Source: Zeimonas sp964538505 (lineage in GTDB: Bacteria; Pseudomonadota; Gammaproteobacteria; Burkholderiales; Burkholderiaceae_E). Taken from it: a stretch of DNA of 64,000 bases. Positions within the stretch are counted from its first letter, which is position 1. Each line of letters starts with the position of its first letter. The translations under genes and the position numbers were made by a program. The notes under the pieces are model-generated. The model worked only from the letters and a program-made list of their open reading frames with translations, searched no databases and was not told where the DNA came from. The stretch lies in contig CAZIDY010000013.1 in NCBI GenBank assembly GCA_964538505.1, forward strand, positions 1 through 64,000, read 5' to 3'. Positions 1-9,290 of this stretch are shown piece by piece.

Positions 1-317
1 TCGAACACCGGCTCCTGGCGCACCCAGACGCCGTTCTCGACGACCGCGTCGATCGCGCACCCCACCGAGCAGTGCGTACAGACGGTTCGATGCACCTCGA
101 TGTTGCGCTGCGGCGTCTCAGCCTGCGCCTCGGCTTTCTCGACCATGCTGAACGAGAAGGCCCCGGCGGCCGCGCCGGCGCCGACGCCGATGCCCGAACG
201 CTTCAGGAACGAGCGGCGGTCCATCGTCGTCGACAGCGCCGAGCGCACACCGCGCGCGAGACTGGCCGTAAGTGCACCGGGGGCCGGCGTGGCGGCCGAT
301 TTCCGTTGCAGTTGCAT
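1..317 (-). CDS. fdhA: formate dehydrogenase alpha subunit, N-terminal part
   Basis: Catalytic molybdopterin subunit of a formate dehydrogenase, which oxidises formate to CO2. Only the first 105 codons are present; the gene runs off the left edge. A twin-arginine motif (DRRSFLKRSG, about residue 33) with a hydrophobic stretch indicates folded export through Tat. It is followed by the first Cys motif of the N-terminal 4Fe-4S domain (CTHCSVGC, about residues 78-85). An AGGAG-type site precedes the ATG. It is the last visible gene of a minus-strand run of accessory genes. The Tat signal and neighbours favour the membrane- or periplasm-associated type common in betaproteobacteria. The electron-transfer subunits are expected beyond the edge. 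Confidence 0.9.
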   Translation of the reverse strand, partial: MQLQRKSAATPAPGALTASLARGVRSALSTTMDRRSFLKRSGIGVGAGAAAGAFSFSMVEKAEAQAETPQRNIEVHRTVCTHCSVGCAIDAVVENGVWVRQEPVF

Positions 318-336
318 GTCGCGTCTCCTCGTTCGC

Positions 337-558
337 TCAGATCATCGTGCTGCGGTAGTAGCGCCGGACGTGGTCGGTGACGTGGTATCCGCCGCCGCCG
401 CGCTCGTCGAGCTTCGGCTTGTCGTTCGCCGCCGGGCCGCGAACCGCTGCACCGCGCGTCGCGACCGCAGCCGCACCCGCCGCACCGGCGAGACCGGCAC
501 CGAGCAGGAAGCCCCGGCGGGCGACTCCGTTGGCTGCTTCAGGTTTCCTGGTGGGCAT
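337..558 (-). CDS. small twin-arginine protein of the formate dehydrogenase cluster
   Basis: A 73-residue protein beginning with a Tat-like signal (ARRGFLLGAG at about residue 13, then an Ala/Gly-rich hydrophobic run). The polar tail ends in HVRRYYRSTMI. Small Tat-target proteins of this kind are regularly found just before the catalytic subunit in formate dehydrogenase loci of this type. They may help assemble or anchor the complex, but the biochemical role is not established. A consensus AGGAGG ribosome site precedes the ATG. It lies 19 bases before fdhA and 18 bases after the TorD-like gene, so it belongs to the same operon. Confidence 0.85.
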   Translation of the reverse strand: MPTRKPEAANGVARRGFLLGAGLAGAAGAAAVATRGAAVRGPAANDKPKLDERGGGGYHVTDHVRRYYRSTMI

Positions 559-576
559 GGCTGCCTCCTCGCATGA

Positions 577-1221
577 TCAATCGAGCGACTCGAAGTCGAA
601 GGCCTGCCGCTCGATGGCGAGAAACTCGCCGAGCAGACGGGCTGCGTGCTTGTAGAAATCGGTGCTGCCGCAATGCTCGATCGCCTCGACGAGCGCCTCG
701 ACCCACGGCGACAGGAATCTCTGAAAGAAGACACGCTGCGTATCCAGCGTACGCAGCGACTCGGGCGCGGCGACGATCAGCCACGCCATCGTCTCGCACA
801 GTGCCGCGATGTGATCCTCGGTTTCGGCGACCTCGCCGCGCCGCGCGACGCCGAGCGTCGCGAGGTGCGCGCGCAGGTCGACCAGCGGGCGCTCATGCAG
901 GAAGCCGCTCAGGTACCACGAGCCGTAGAGGAACACCTCGGCCTTGCCGACTCCGATGAACGTGCCTTCGTACTCCTCGCGCACCGCATCGGCGTCGGCA
1001 TTCGCGCAGGCCAGCGCAAACGCGTTCCACGCGCGGCCGAGCGGCGTATCGGCGGTGTCGGCAACCGCCGGCGCGCTCGCCTGTGCGCCGGTTTCGCGCA
1101 GCCAGGCAGCCGGCGGCGGAGCACGGAAGATCTGGGCGAGCGTGGCGTACCAACGGGCACGCGCGACGTCCTCGGGCGACACCGGACGCGATCGATTCGT
1201 CGCCGGTGCCACCGCGTTCAT
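577..1221 (-). CDS. TorD-family molybdoenzyme chaperone
   Basis: A 214-residue TorD/DmsD-type cytoplasmic chaperone. This family binds the Tat signal of a molybdoenzyme and holds the apoprotein until cofactor insertion. The mostly helical sequence and the segment GTFIGVGKAEVFLYGSWY (about residues 87-104) fit the family. The start chosen is the ATG that overlaps the stop of the upstream ferredoxin gene by 4 bases (ATGA). A longer in-frame extension would run through that gene and is rejected. Its place before the Tat-bearing fdhA implies that FdhA is the client. Confidence 0.85.
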   Translation of the reverse strand: MNAVAPATNRSRPVSPEDVARARWYATLAQIFRAPPPAAWLRETGAQASAPAVADTADTPLGRAWNAFALACANADADAVREEYEGTFIGVGKAEVFLYGSWYLSGFLHERPLVDLRAHLATLGVARRGEVAETEDHIAALCETMAWLIVAAPESLRTLDTQRVFFQRFLSPWVEALVEAIEHCGSTDFYKHAARLLGEFLAIERQAFDFESLD

Positions 1222-3425
1222 GGTCGCTTCCCGGGAAGGTCGACGATCGCCATCTCGTCGGGCCGGGTGTAGATGTCGACGACGCGGCAGTCGGCGCACA
1301 TCTGCAGCCGACGCACGGCCTCGCCACCGAACATCGCGTGGCCCGCGAGCCTGCCGAGCATGTTCTCGATCATCGGCCGGGTACCGAACGGCTTGCCGCA
1401 CGAGATGCACGCAAAAGGCTGCGCCTCGTTGAGAACACGCGGTGTCCTCGTCTCCTCACTGAACACGTACCTCGGTTCAAGTGTCATCGCCTGTTCGGGA
1501 CAGGTCTGTACGCACAGGCCGCACTGCACGCAGTTGCGCTCGATGAAGCGCAGCTGCGGTGAATCGGGATTGTCGAGCAATGCCGATTCGGGACAGGAAC
1601 CTATGCACGCTAAACATAGCGTACAGCTATCTTTTTGTACTTTCAATGAACCGAAAGGCGCGCGTGCGGGTAATCCGACGCTTTGCGGAACCTCGAGACC
1701 GCGCGAACGCGCCTGCGCGACCAGGTGATCGACGGCAAATTCGATCGATCGCCGCTTGTCTTCGGACAGCCCGAAGGCCGCCGCCTGCGCAACGGTTTCC
1801 GCCGGCTCGAGCGCGAACAGCTCGTCGGCCCAGTCGGGGCGGCTGGCGTCGACGACAGAGAAGTGGCGGCCCGCGTAGCCGATCGCGCCGACCAGCGTCT
1901 GCGCGATCGCGAACTGCGCCGTCGTCGCTTCGCGATATTGCGGCGCGATGCCCGGTGCGGCCAGCACGGCAACCTGGCTCGCGCCATAGGCGAGCGCAGC
2001 CAGCGCAACGTCGATGCCGACGGACCCGACGTGGCGGACCGCCACCGGGATCACGCGCGCCGGCAGGCCGCGACCGGCCGGCACCCCGCGCGCCGGGCCG
2101 CGCAGGCCGCGCGGCGTCTGCGTCAGTCCCTCGAGCAGCGCACTACCGTCGTCCTCGTCATGAAAGAGGATCAACGCGTCGCGGCCACCGCGCTCGCGGT
2201 ACGCGGCAAGCCCCAGGCGCACCGGCTCCATCAGGCGCGCCGGCGTCGGATACTGGTAGCTGATCGCGCCCGAAGGGCACACCGTCGTGCAGCCGCCGCA
2301 GCCCATGCACAGATGCGGCTCGACGCGGATGAGGTCACCGGCCGATTCGATCGCGCGCGTCGAGCAGACATCGATGCACGCCGTACAGCCGGTGATGCCG
2401 TTGCGCCCGTGTGCACACAGCTTCTCGCGATAGCGGAAGTACTTTGGTTTCTCGAATTCGCCGACCATCGAGACGAGTTCGAGCGCCATCCGCGAGCGGG
2501 CAGCTTCGTCACGCCCCGCGTGGAAATACCCCTGCGGCGGTTGATGACTCTCGAACATCGGCAGGCCGAGCCGCGTGACCGAGCAGCTCCGGCAGGTGTC
2601 GCCGAGCGGCTGCAGGCGGCAGTCGAACATCGAGTCGGCACGCAGGTCGAAGACGAGGTCGAAACGTTCGCTGCGCTCGCGCTCGTCCCGGGCGAAGTCG
2701 ATCGCACCGATCGCACCGCAGGCACGCACACAGGCGCGGTGTTCCTTGCATCGCGTGGTGTCGACCTGCAGGTCGGCACCGATCGCCGATTCCGGGCACG
2801 CGTCGACGCAGGCGCCGCAGCGCACGCACGCGTCGAGATCGATCGGGTTGTCCTGCGTCCAGCGCGCCTCGAAGTCGCCGAGCCAGCCATCGACCGAAAC
2901 CAGCGTCCCCGAGAGCACGGGAAAGGTGCGCGCCGCCGGCAGCGCCGCGCCGCGCGAATCCGTCATCAGCACGGTCGGGCTCAGGTGAGGCGCGAGGCGC
3001 TCGGCCCATTCGAGCGCATCGCGCCCCGAGCCGACGACGAGCACGCGACCCCGCGACCGGTACTCGACGGCGGGAACGGGATCGATGCCGCGGGATGCGG
3101 CGATCGCAACGAGGGCCGCGATCTTCGGGCCTGCGTCGGCCCGCTGCTCGCCCCAGCCGGCGAGCTCGCGCACGTTGACGAAGCGCAGCGGCGCGACCAC
3201 CTGCTTCGCATCGGCGAGCTCGTTGAAGAGCGCCGCTTCCTGCGTGCACGCGACCACCACGTCGTCGGTGCCGCCGAGCGCCTCGACGAAGCGGGGAACG
3301 TCGCGCCGGCACAGCTCGCGCGCGGCGGGCAGCACCTCGACCGAGGCGGGAAGGCCCGCGGCAAGACGCGCCGCCGCCAGGTCGATCGTTCCGTTGCAGC
3401 TACATACGAGAACCTTCGTCTTCAC
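1218..3425 (-). CDS. multi-cluster 4Fe-4S ferredoxin protein of the formate dehydrogenase locus
   Basis: A 735-residue iron-sulfur protein with several ferredoxin-type Cys motifs. CVRCGACVDACP lies at about residue 200, CTACIDVC and CMGCGGCTTVCP near 350-380, and CTLCLACIGSCP with CVQCGLCVQTCP near 590-640; further paired Cys follow at the C-terminus. The N-terminus (VLVCSCNGTID) also carries Cys. Such large ferredoxins accompany fdh genes in many betaproteobacteria and are thought to pass electrons or take part in maturation; the exact role is unproven. The start is GTG behind AGGAGA. The gene overlaps the end of the DUF3306 gene by 26 bases, so translation is probably coupled. Confidence 0.85.
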   Translation of the reverse strand: MKTKVLVCSCNGTIDLAAARLAAGLPASVEVLPAARELCRRDVPRFVEALGGTDDVVVACTQEAALFNELADAKQVVAPLRFVNVRELAGWGEQRADAGPKIAALVAIAASRGIDPVPAVEYRSRGRVLVVGSGRDALEWAERLAPHLSPTVLMTDSRGAALPAARTFPVLSGTLVSVDGWLGDFEARWTQDNPIDLDACVRCGACVDACPESAIGADLQVDTTRCKEHRACVRACGAIGAIDFARDERERSERFDLVFDLRADSMFDCRLQPLGDTCRSCSVTRLGLPMFESHQPPQGYFHAGRDEAARSRMALELVSMVGEFEKPKYFRYREKLCAHGRNGITGCTACIDVCSTRAIESAGDLIRVEPHLCMGCGGCTTVCPSGAISYQYPTPARLMEPVRLGLAAYRERGGRDALILFHDEDDGSALLEGLTQTPRGLRGPARGVPAGRGLPARVIPVAVRHVGSVGIDVALAALAYGASQVAVLAAPGIAPQYREATTAQFAIAQTLVGAIGYAGRHFSVVDASRPDWADELFALEPAETVAQAAAFGLSEDKRRSIEFAVDHLVAQARSRGLEVPQSVGLPARAPFGSLKVQKDSCTLCLACIGSCPESALLDNPDSPQLRFIERNCVQCGLCVQTCPEQAMTLEPRYVFSEETRTPRVLNEAQPFACISCGKPFGTRPMIENMLGRLAGHAMFGGEAVRRLQMCADCRVVDIYTRPDEMAIVDLPGKRP

Positions 3426-4158
3426 CGTCTGTCTCCTGGGTATTCGGTTCTGCCGCAGCGTCTTCGCGCAGCTCTGTCGCCGCGTCTTCGCGCGGATCTT
3501 CGGCGGCCGCGTCGAGCGCGTGCGCTTGCGCCCCGTCGGCGCGTGCGAGCGTCTCAGGCGAAGCGTCGGCGTTCGCGCTCGCGCGACGCTCGATCTCGTC
3601 GTCGGTCAGCCCGATCGAGTGCAGCTGCCGGAGCTTCGCCAGCATCGTCGGCGGAATCGGCTCGCTCTGGTTGTAGTCGTCGATGTAGACGTCCAGCCCG
3701 TCCATCACGTTGAAATGCGGGTCGCGGAAAAGCTTCGCGAGCGCCGCATTGCGCGTCGCCGCGTCGACACCGGCCTGCATGAACGGGCGAAAGTCCGACT
3801 GCGGTGTCAGCGAATCGAGCGGCGGCAACGCGATGGGTCGAGCATCCACTTCCTCGCCCACGGGCGTCGACTCGCGCAGATCCGGCGTGGGAGCGCCCAC
3901 CGGCGTCGAACCGGCCGCCGCGGAGGCAACCGACGACGGTGCGCCGGGCGCAGACTCCGGCGATGCAGGCCTCGCGCGCTTGCCCGCTTCCGGTGCAGCC
4001 GCTTCGCGTCCGGCCTGTTCCCGCTCGGCCGGTTCGCGCCCCGCCCTTTCCCGCTCGACCGCGTCGCGCGCTCCGGACGGCGTCTCGCCACTGTCTGCAT
4101 GGCGACTGTCGCGCTTGCGGCGCGACCAGCGCGACAGGAAGCCTTCGTTCGTGCTCAC
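3400..4158 (-). CDS. DUF3306 family protein
   Basis: A 252-residue protein with the typical DUF3306 opening FLSRWSRRK, a long Ala/Glu/Pro-rich low-complexity linker, and a conserved block (SDFRPFMQAGVDAATRNAAL, then LFRDPHFNVMDGLDVYIDDY) near residues 115-165. Its tail is acidic. The family is known mainly as a companion of formate dehydrogenase genes and has no assigned biochemistry. The GTG start (GTGA overlap with the DUF3305 stop, GGAGG upstream) fits the family's N-terminus; the much longer open frame upstream is not coding. No membrane segment is evident. Confidence 0.85.
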   Translation of the reverse strand: MSTNEGFLSRWSRRKRDSRHADSGETPSGARDAVERERAGREPAEREQAGREAAAPEAGKRARPASPESAPGAPSSVASAAAGSTPVGAPTPDLRESTPVGEEVDARPIALPPLDSLTPQSDFRPFMQAGVDAATRNAALAKLFRDPHFNVMDGLDVYIDDYNQSEPIPPTMLAKLRQLHSIGLTDDEIERRASANADASPETLARADGAQAHALDAAAEDPREDAATELREDAAAEPNTQETDGEDEGSRM

Positions 4159-4784
4159 CGTCCTGCCTCCGGAGGTCGCCCGACGATGCCGTCGTCGGGT
4201 CGGCGCTCCTGCGCGTCGAGCGCACCACTCCCCTGCCCGGCCGTCGGCTGCCCGCGCCCCGCGGCACGCTCGCGCTCGCTCATCTCGCCGAACTGGTCGC
4301 GCGCGAGGAAGGACGGCTTGCCGCCCTTGCGCTTCTTCTTCGTCGGCTCGGCGATGTAGTGCAGGCTGACGTATTCCGCGACCCACGAGACCATCGGCTC
4401 GGGCATCGGCACTCGGTCGACGCGCGCGCCGCCGTCCATCCAGCGCCCCGCTTCGTTGTAGCTCGCAGTAACCGCCAGCGCGCGCGGCGGCGTCCCGTCG
4501 TCGTCGACGACCACGCCGGTGTCGTCTTCCCGGGTGCGCCACTGCACGAACAGCGACGGCTCGTCGGTCGTCAGGTTCAGGTAGTACCCCTCGCACTCGT
4601 CCAGGTACAGGTGCACGGCGAGGTCGCCGCCCGAATCGGCGGGCTCGACCGCCACCGGCCGCCAGGCGAGCGGCTGCAGCGAGTGACCGGTCTGCCGGCA
4701 TTCGAAGAGAACGCGCAGCGGGACCGGCTCGACGTCGAGCCGCGGCTCGGCGCCTTCCGGAGGACGAAACTCACGATGGGTCAA
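4155..4784 (-). CDS. DUF3305 family protein
   Basis: A 209-residue protein of the DUF3305 type. It has an N-terminal beta-rich part (about 1-135, with LDECEGYYLNLTTDEPSLFVQW) and a C-terminal basic patch (EPTKKKRKGGKPSFLARDQF). It almost always precedes a DUF3306 gene in formate dehydrogenase clusters, as here. Its function is unknown; a role in assembly or regulation of the enzyme is inferred from context only. The start is TTG at 4784, preceded by GGAG with a good spacing. It is the first gene of the minus-strand operon, transcribed away from moaA. Confidence 0.8.
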   Translation of the reverse strand: MTHREFRPPEGAEPRLDVEPVPLRVLFECRQTGHSLQPLAWRPVAVEPADSGGDLAVHLYLDECEGYYLNLTTDEPSLFVQWRTREDDTGVVVDDDGTPPRALAVTASYNEAGRWMDGGARVDRVPMPEPMVSWVAEYVSLHYIAEPTKKKRKGGKPSFLARDQFGEMSERERAAGRGQPTAGQGSGALDAQERRPDDGIVGRPPEAGR

Positions 4785-4813
4785 GACGTTCTCCGCGATT
4801 TCTCGCGCGGATT

Positions 4814-4835
4814 GCTACCATGAGGGCATGGTAGC
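4814..4835. promoter_or_regulatory. perfect 9-bp inverted repeat between divergent fdh and moa operons
   Basis: GCTACCATG and its exact complement CATGGTAGC are separated by AGGG. The element sits in the 60-base gap between the DUF3305 start (4784) and the moaA start (4845), only nine bases before the moaA ATG. It could be an operator shared by the two divergent operons or a hairpin in the moaA leader that limits ribosome access. No canonical ribosome site is seen before moaA, which gives the hairpin idea some weight. Confidence 0.55.
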
Positions 4836-4844
4836 GGTTCGATC

Positions 4845-5945
<1,101 letters not shown>

Positions 5946-5948
5946 AAC

Positions 5949-6824
5949 GTGTCGCTGGTCCTCACGTCCCATGCGCGCCCGGCCACCTACGAGGTCGACG
6001 CGATCAACGAGCGCGGCGAAACGGTGCCGACGTCGATCGCGGGCGAGCATCCGCTCACGCTCTATCTCGACAAGCGCGAACTGGTCACGCTGATGACGCT
6101 CGGTGCCGCGCCCGAACACCTCGCGCTCGGTTACCTGCGCAACCAGCGGCTGGTCGAGTCGCTCGACGAGCTCGCCTCGGTGCAGGTCGACTGGGAGACG
6201 AACTCGGTGGCCGTCACCTCGGCGTCGCTCGCATCGCGCGGCGTCTCCGTCTGGGACGACGACACGCAGGCCGATGCGCTCGGCGCGCGCCTCGCGCGGC
6301 GCACGGTCACCACCGGCTGCGGACAGGGAACGATGTTCGGCGACCTGATGGACGAGATCGACCGCATCGAACTCTCGCCGCATGCACGCCTGGGCGAGGA
6401 AGTGCTGTACACGGTGATGGACCGCGTGCGCCGGCACGAGTCGATCTACAAGGTGGCCGGCGCAGTGCATGGCTGCGCGCTGTGCTCGAACGCCGGCTCC
6501 GACCGCGGCGAGATCCTGCGCTTCGTCGAGGACGTCGGCCGGCACAATGCCGTCGACGCGATCGCCGGCTGGATGTGGGTCGATTCGGTGAGCGCAGCCG
6601 ACAAGATCTTCTACACCACCGGACGCCTCACCTCCGAGATGGTGATCAAGTGCGCGCAGATGGGTATCCCGTTCCTGCTGTCGCGATCGGGCCTGACGCA
6701 GATGGGCTACGAGATCGCCGCCCGCGTCGGACTGACGATGATCGGCCGCTGCCAGGGCAAGCACTACCTGCTCTTCACGGGCACCGGGCGCTTCGTGCGC
6801 CAACCGGTGCGCGCGTGGGCCTGA
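5949..6824 (+). CDS. fdhD: formate dehydrogenase sulfurtransferase FdhD
   Basis: FdhD transfers sulfur from a cysteine desulfurase to the molybdenum cofactor of formate dehydrogenase, a step needed for activity. The family core is clear: TTGCGQGTMFGDL (about residue 120), HGCALCSNAGSDRGEILRF and EDVGRHNAVDAI (about 175-205), and GRLTSEMV. In the mobile loop only one Cys is present (GCGQG) where the E. coli protein has a pair; the first Cys is the one generally conserved. The start is GTG, 3 bases after the moaA stop, indicating an operon. Confidence 0.95.
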   Translation: MSLVLTSHARPATYEVDAINERGETVPTSIAGEHPLTLYLDKRELVTLMTLGAAPEHLALGYLRNQRLVESLDELASVQVDWETNSVAVTSASLASRGVSVWDDDTQADALGARLARRTVTTGCGQGTMFGDLMDEIDRIELSPHARLGEEVLYTVMDRVRRHESIYKVAGAVHGCALCSNAGSDRGEILRFVEDVGRHNAVDAIAGWMWVDSVSAADKIFYTTGRLTSEMVIKCAQMGIPFLLSRSGLTQMGYEIAARVGLTMIGRCQGKHYLLFTGTGRFVRQPVRAWA

Positions 6825-6837
6825 GCCGGCGTTTCCG

Positions 6838-7491
6838 GTGAGCGGCGGCACCGACGCATCGATGCCAGCAGCTGCCGCGGCCATCGCGCGAGAGGCGATC
6901 ACCGGCATCGTGCTCGCCGGCGGGCTCGGCCGGCGCATGAGCGACGACGGCAGCGGCGTCGACAAGGGCCTGCAACCCTTCCGCGGCCGGCCGATGATCG
7001 AGCACGCGCTCGAGCGCTTCGCGCCGCAGGTCGGCACCGTGATCGTCAATGCCAACCGCAACCTCGAGCGCTACCGTTCGCTCGGCTGGCCGGTCGTATC
7101 CGATGCGGTCGAGGGCTTCGCCGGCCCGCTGGCGGGTCTGCACGCGGCGATGTCGCAGGCACAGTCGCCGTGGGTGGCAACCGTGCCCTGCGATTCTCCG
7201 TTCCTGCCGCTCGACCTCGTCGCGCGACTCGCCGAGGCGATCGAGCGTTCCGCGGCGCACGGCGAACGCGCACAGCTCGCCGTCGCACGCACCGGCGCGC
7301 AGGCGCATCCGGTGTTCGCGCTCGTCGAACGCGCACTGCTGCCCGATCTGCAGCGCTTCCTGTCCGAAGGCCGGCGCAAGATCGACGCGTGGTATGCGCC
7401 GCTGCGCGTCGTCGAGGTCGACTTCGACGACGCGTCGGCCTTCCGCAACCTGAACACGATGCAGGAACTCCGCGACGAGGAACGTGGATGA
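6838..7491 (+). CDS. mobA: molybdenum cofactor guanylyltransferase
   Basis: Attaches GMP from GTP to molybdopterin, giving the guanine dinucleotide cofactor used by DMSO-reductase-family enzymes such as formate dehydrogenase. The nucleotide-binding signature is LAGGLGRRM (about residue 27), followed by DKGLQPFRGRPMIEH, VVSDAVEGFAGPLAGLHAA and PCDSPFLP. Length is 217. The start is GTG at 6838; an internal ATG at 6862 is possible. Its stop overlaps the moeA start by 4 bases. FdhA has the matching cofactor type, so the operon is functionally coherent. Confidence 0.93.
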   Translation: MSGGTDASMPAAAAAIAREAITGIVLAGGLGRRMSDDGSGVDKGLQPFRGRPMIEHALERFAPQVGTVIVNANRNLERYRSLGWPVVSDAVEGFAGPLAGLHAAMSQAQSPWVATVPCDSPFLPLDLVARLAEAIERSAAHGERAQLAVARTGAQAHPVFALVERALLPDLQRFLSEGRRKIDAWYAPLRVVEVDFDDASAFRNLNTMQELRDEERG

Positions 7492-8738
7492 CGGCGCGGA
7501 CGATCTCCGATGCCGATCTCGAAGCGCATCTTCCGGTCGAGCAGGCGCGCGAGCGGATCGCGGCCTCCATCGAGCCGGTTGCGCTAGTCGAACGCGTTGC
7601 GATCCGCAACGCGCTCGGTCGCGTGCTCGCGCACGACGTCGTCGCGACGATCGACGTTCCTGCACACGACAACTCGGCGATGGACGGCTATGCCGTCTGC
7701 GCCGACGATCTCGCCGTCGACGGCGAGACACGACTGCGCGTCGCGGGCCGCGCACTGGCGGGGCGTGCCTTCGACGGTCCGGTCGCGCGCGGCGAGGCCC
7801 TGCGCGTGATGACCGGAGCAATTCTTCCCGACCCGCTCGACACCGTCGTCCTGCAGGAGGTCGTGCGTCTCGAAGGCGATGTCGTCGTCGTGCCTGCCGG
7901 CCAGCAGCACGGCCAGAATCGCCGGCAGCGAGGGGAGGATCTGCGCTGCGGCGAGCCGACGCTGCGCGCGGGCAAGCAGCTCATGCCGGCCGACATCGGC
8001 CTGCTCGCCTCGCTCGGCGTGCCCGAGGTCGGCGTGCGTCGGCGGCTGCGCGTCGCGTTCTTCTCCACCGGCGACGAGCTGCGCTCGCTCGGCGAGACCC
8101 TGGCACCCGGGGAGGTCTACGACAGCAACCGCTACACGATCTGGGCGATGCTCACACGGCTGGGCGTCGAGGTGATCGATCTCGGCGTCGTGCGCGATTC
8201 ACCCGAGGCGCTCGAGCAGGCGATGCGCACGGCGGCCGCCGAAGCCGACGCGATCCTCTCTTCGGGCGGCGTCTCGGTCGGCGAAGCCGACTTCACGCGC
8301 GAGGTATTGGCGCGCCTGGGCGACGTGGCCTTCTGGCGCATCGCGATGCGCCCCGGCCGCCCGATGGCCTTCGGACGCGTCGGCGACGCGTGCTACTTCG
8401 GATTGCCGGGCAATCCGGTGGCCGTGATGATCACCTTCCACTTCCTCGTGCGTGATGCGCTGCTGAAGAGGATGGGCGCCACTTCGCGGGCATTGCCGTG
8501 GGTGCGCGCCCGCTCGCGCGAGCCGATGCGCAAGCGCGCCGGACGCACCGAGTACCAGCGTGCGCGACTCGAAGCGGGAGCCGACGGGCGCATGGAAGTG
8601 CGTGCGATCGGCAACCAGGGCTCGGGCGTGCTGCGCTCGATGTCGGAAGCGAACTGCATCGTGGTGCTGCACCACGACCAGGGCCCGGTGTCGGCAGGCG
8701 ACGAGGTCGACTGCGTCGCCTTCGAAGGGCTGCTATAG
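7488..8738 (+). CDS. moeA: molybdopterin molybdenumtransferase
   Basis: Inserts molybdate into adenylylated molybdopterin to make active molybdenum cofactor. Characteristic segments are DNSAMDGYA (about residue 63), FFSTGDEL, SSGGVSVGEADF, RPGRPMAFG and GLPGNPVAVM (about residues 305-315), all at expected spacing for the 416-residue protein. The start is the ATG overlapping the mobA stop (ATGA). It ends the four-gene plus-strand operon; its stop codon is directly adjacent to that of the convergent rraA gene (GCTATAGC), leaving no spacer. Confidence 0.95.
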   Translation: MTARTISDADLEAHLPVEQARERIAASIEPVALVERVAIRNALGRVLAHDVVATIDVPAHDNSAMDGYAVCADDLAVDGETRLRVAGRALAGRAFDGPVARGEALRVMTGAILPDPLDTVVLQEVVRLEGDVVVVPAGQQHGQNRRQRGEDLRCGEPTLRAGKQLMPADIGLLASLGVPEVGVRRRLRVAFFSTGDELRSLGETLAPGEVYDSNRYTIWAMLTRLGVEVIDLGVVRDSPEALEQAMRTAAAEADAILSSGGVSVGEADFTREVLARLGDVAFWRIAMRPGRPMAFGRVGDACYFGLPGNPVAVMITFHFLVRDALLKRMGATSRALPWVRARSREPMRKRAGRTEYQRARLEAGADGRMEVRAIGNQGSGVLRSMSEANCIVVLHHDQGPVSAGDEVDCVAFEGLL

Positions 8739-9248
8739 CAGCGGGACGCTGCTGACGAGGATGCCGTCCTCGTCGACGTAGCACCAATGACCGGGGGCGA
8801 TGCGCACGCCGGCGATCTCCACCGTGGTGCCGATCGTGCCGCCGCCGCGCTTTTCGCTGCGCCGGGGGTGCGTGGCAAGCGCACGAACGCCGATCGCGCA
8901 GGCGTCGATCTCGACGACATCGCGCACGCAGCCGTGCACCACGACGCCGCTCCAGCCGTTTCGCTGCGCGAGCTGTGCGAGGTTTCCACCGAGCAGCGCG
9001 CAGCGCAGGCTGCCGGCGCCGTCGACGACGAGCACGCGCCCATTGCCGGGCTGCTCGAGCGCGCTGCGCACCGCCGAGTTGTCCTCGAAGCAGCGCACCG
9101 TCTCGACTGCGCCGGCAAAGCGCGTGTTCTTTCCGAATGCCCGGAATACCGGGTGGAGCACATGGAGTTCGCCGGCAGCGAGGCGCGCCTCGTTCGCGTC
9201 GCAAAGATCGGCAGTGGCGAACGGGACGGCTGTGGAAACGGCGCTCAC
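8733..9248 (-). CDS. rraA: RraA family protein (ribonuclease activity regulator / aldolase-like)
   Basis: A 171-residue member of the RraA/menG family. E. coli RraA inhibits RNase E, and other members have 4-hydroxy-4-methyl-2-oxoglutarate aldolase or oxaloacetate decarboxylase activity. Seen here: TADLCDANEARL at the start, LVVDGAGSLRCALLGGNLAQLA (about 70-95) and VVHGCVRDVVEI (about 103). The sequence does not separate the regulator from the aldolase role. The start is set at GTG 9248, which gives the family length. Just upstream lie three copies of a 10-bp repeat. Confidence 0.85.
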   Translation of the reverse strand: MSAVSTAVPFATADLCDANEARLAAGELHVLHPVFRAFGKNTRFAGAVETVRCFEDNSAVRSALEQPGNGRVLVVDGAGSLRCALLGGNLAQLAQRNGWSGVVVHGCVRDVVEIDACAIGVRALATHPRRSEKRGGGTIGTTVEIAGVRIAPGHWCYVDEDGILVSSVPLL

Positions 9249-9255
9249 GATCAGT

Positions 9256-9290
9256 TTCGACTCAGTGATTCGACTCAGTGTTCGACTCAG
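9256..9290. repeat. three direct copies of TTCGACTCAG
   Basis: TTCGACTCAG occurs at 9256-9265, 9269-9278 and 9281-9290 (steps of 13 and 12 bases), filling the gap between the cytochrome c stop and the rraA start. On the coding strand each unit reads CTGAGTCGAA. The last unit includes the TGA stop of the cytochrome gene. Its purpose is unknown; a regulator site or slipped-strand duplication are both possible. Confidence 0.6.

Noticed and set aside
1683..3713. A 676-codon open frame on the plus strand across the ferredoxin gene
   Set aside because: Antisense shadow of a Cys-rich gene in GC-rich DNA; Arg-rich composition and no family signature.
5949..6824. FdhD judged inactive because the loop has one Cys instead of two
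   Set aside because: The remaining Cys is the one generally conserved, and all other family motifs are intact.
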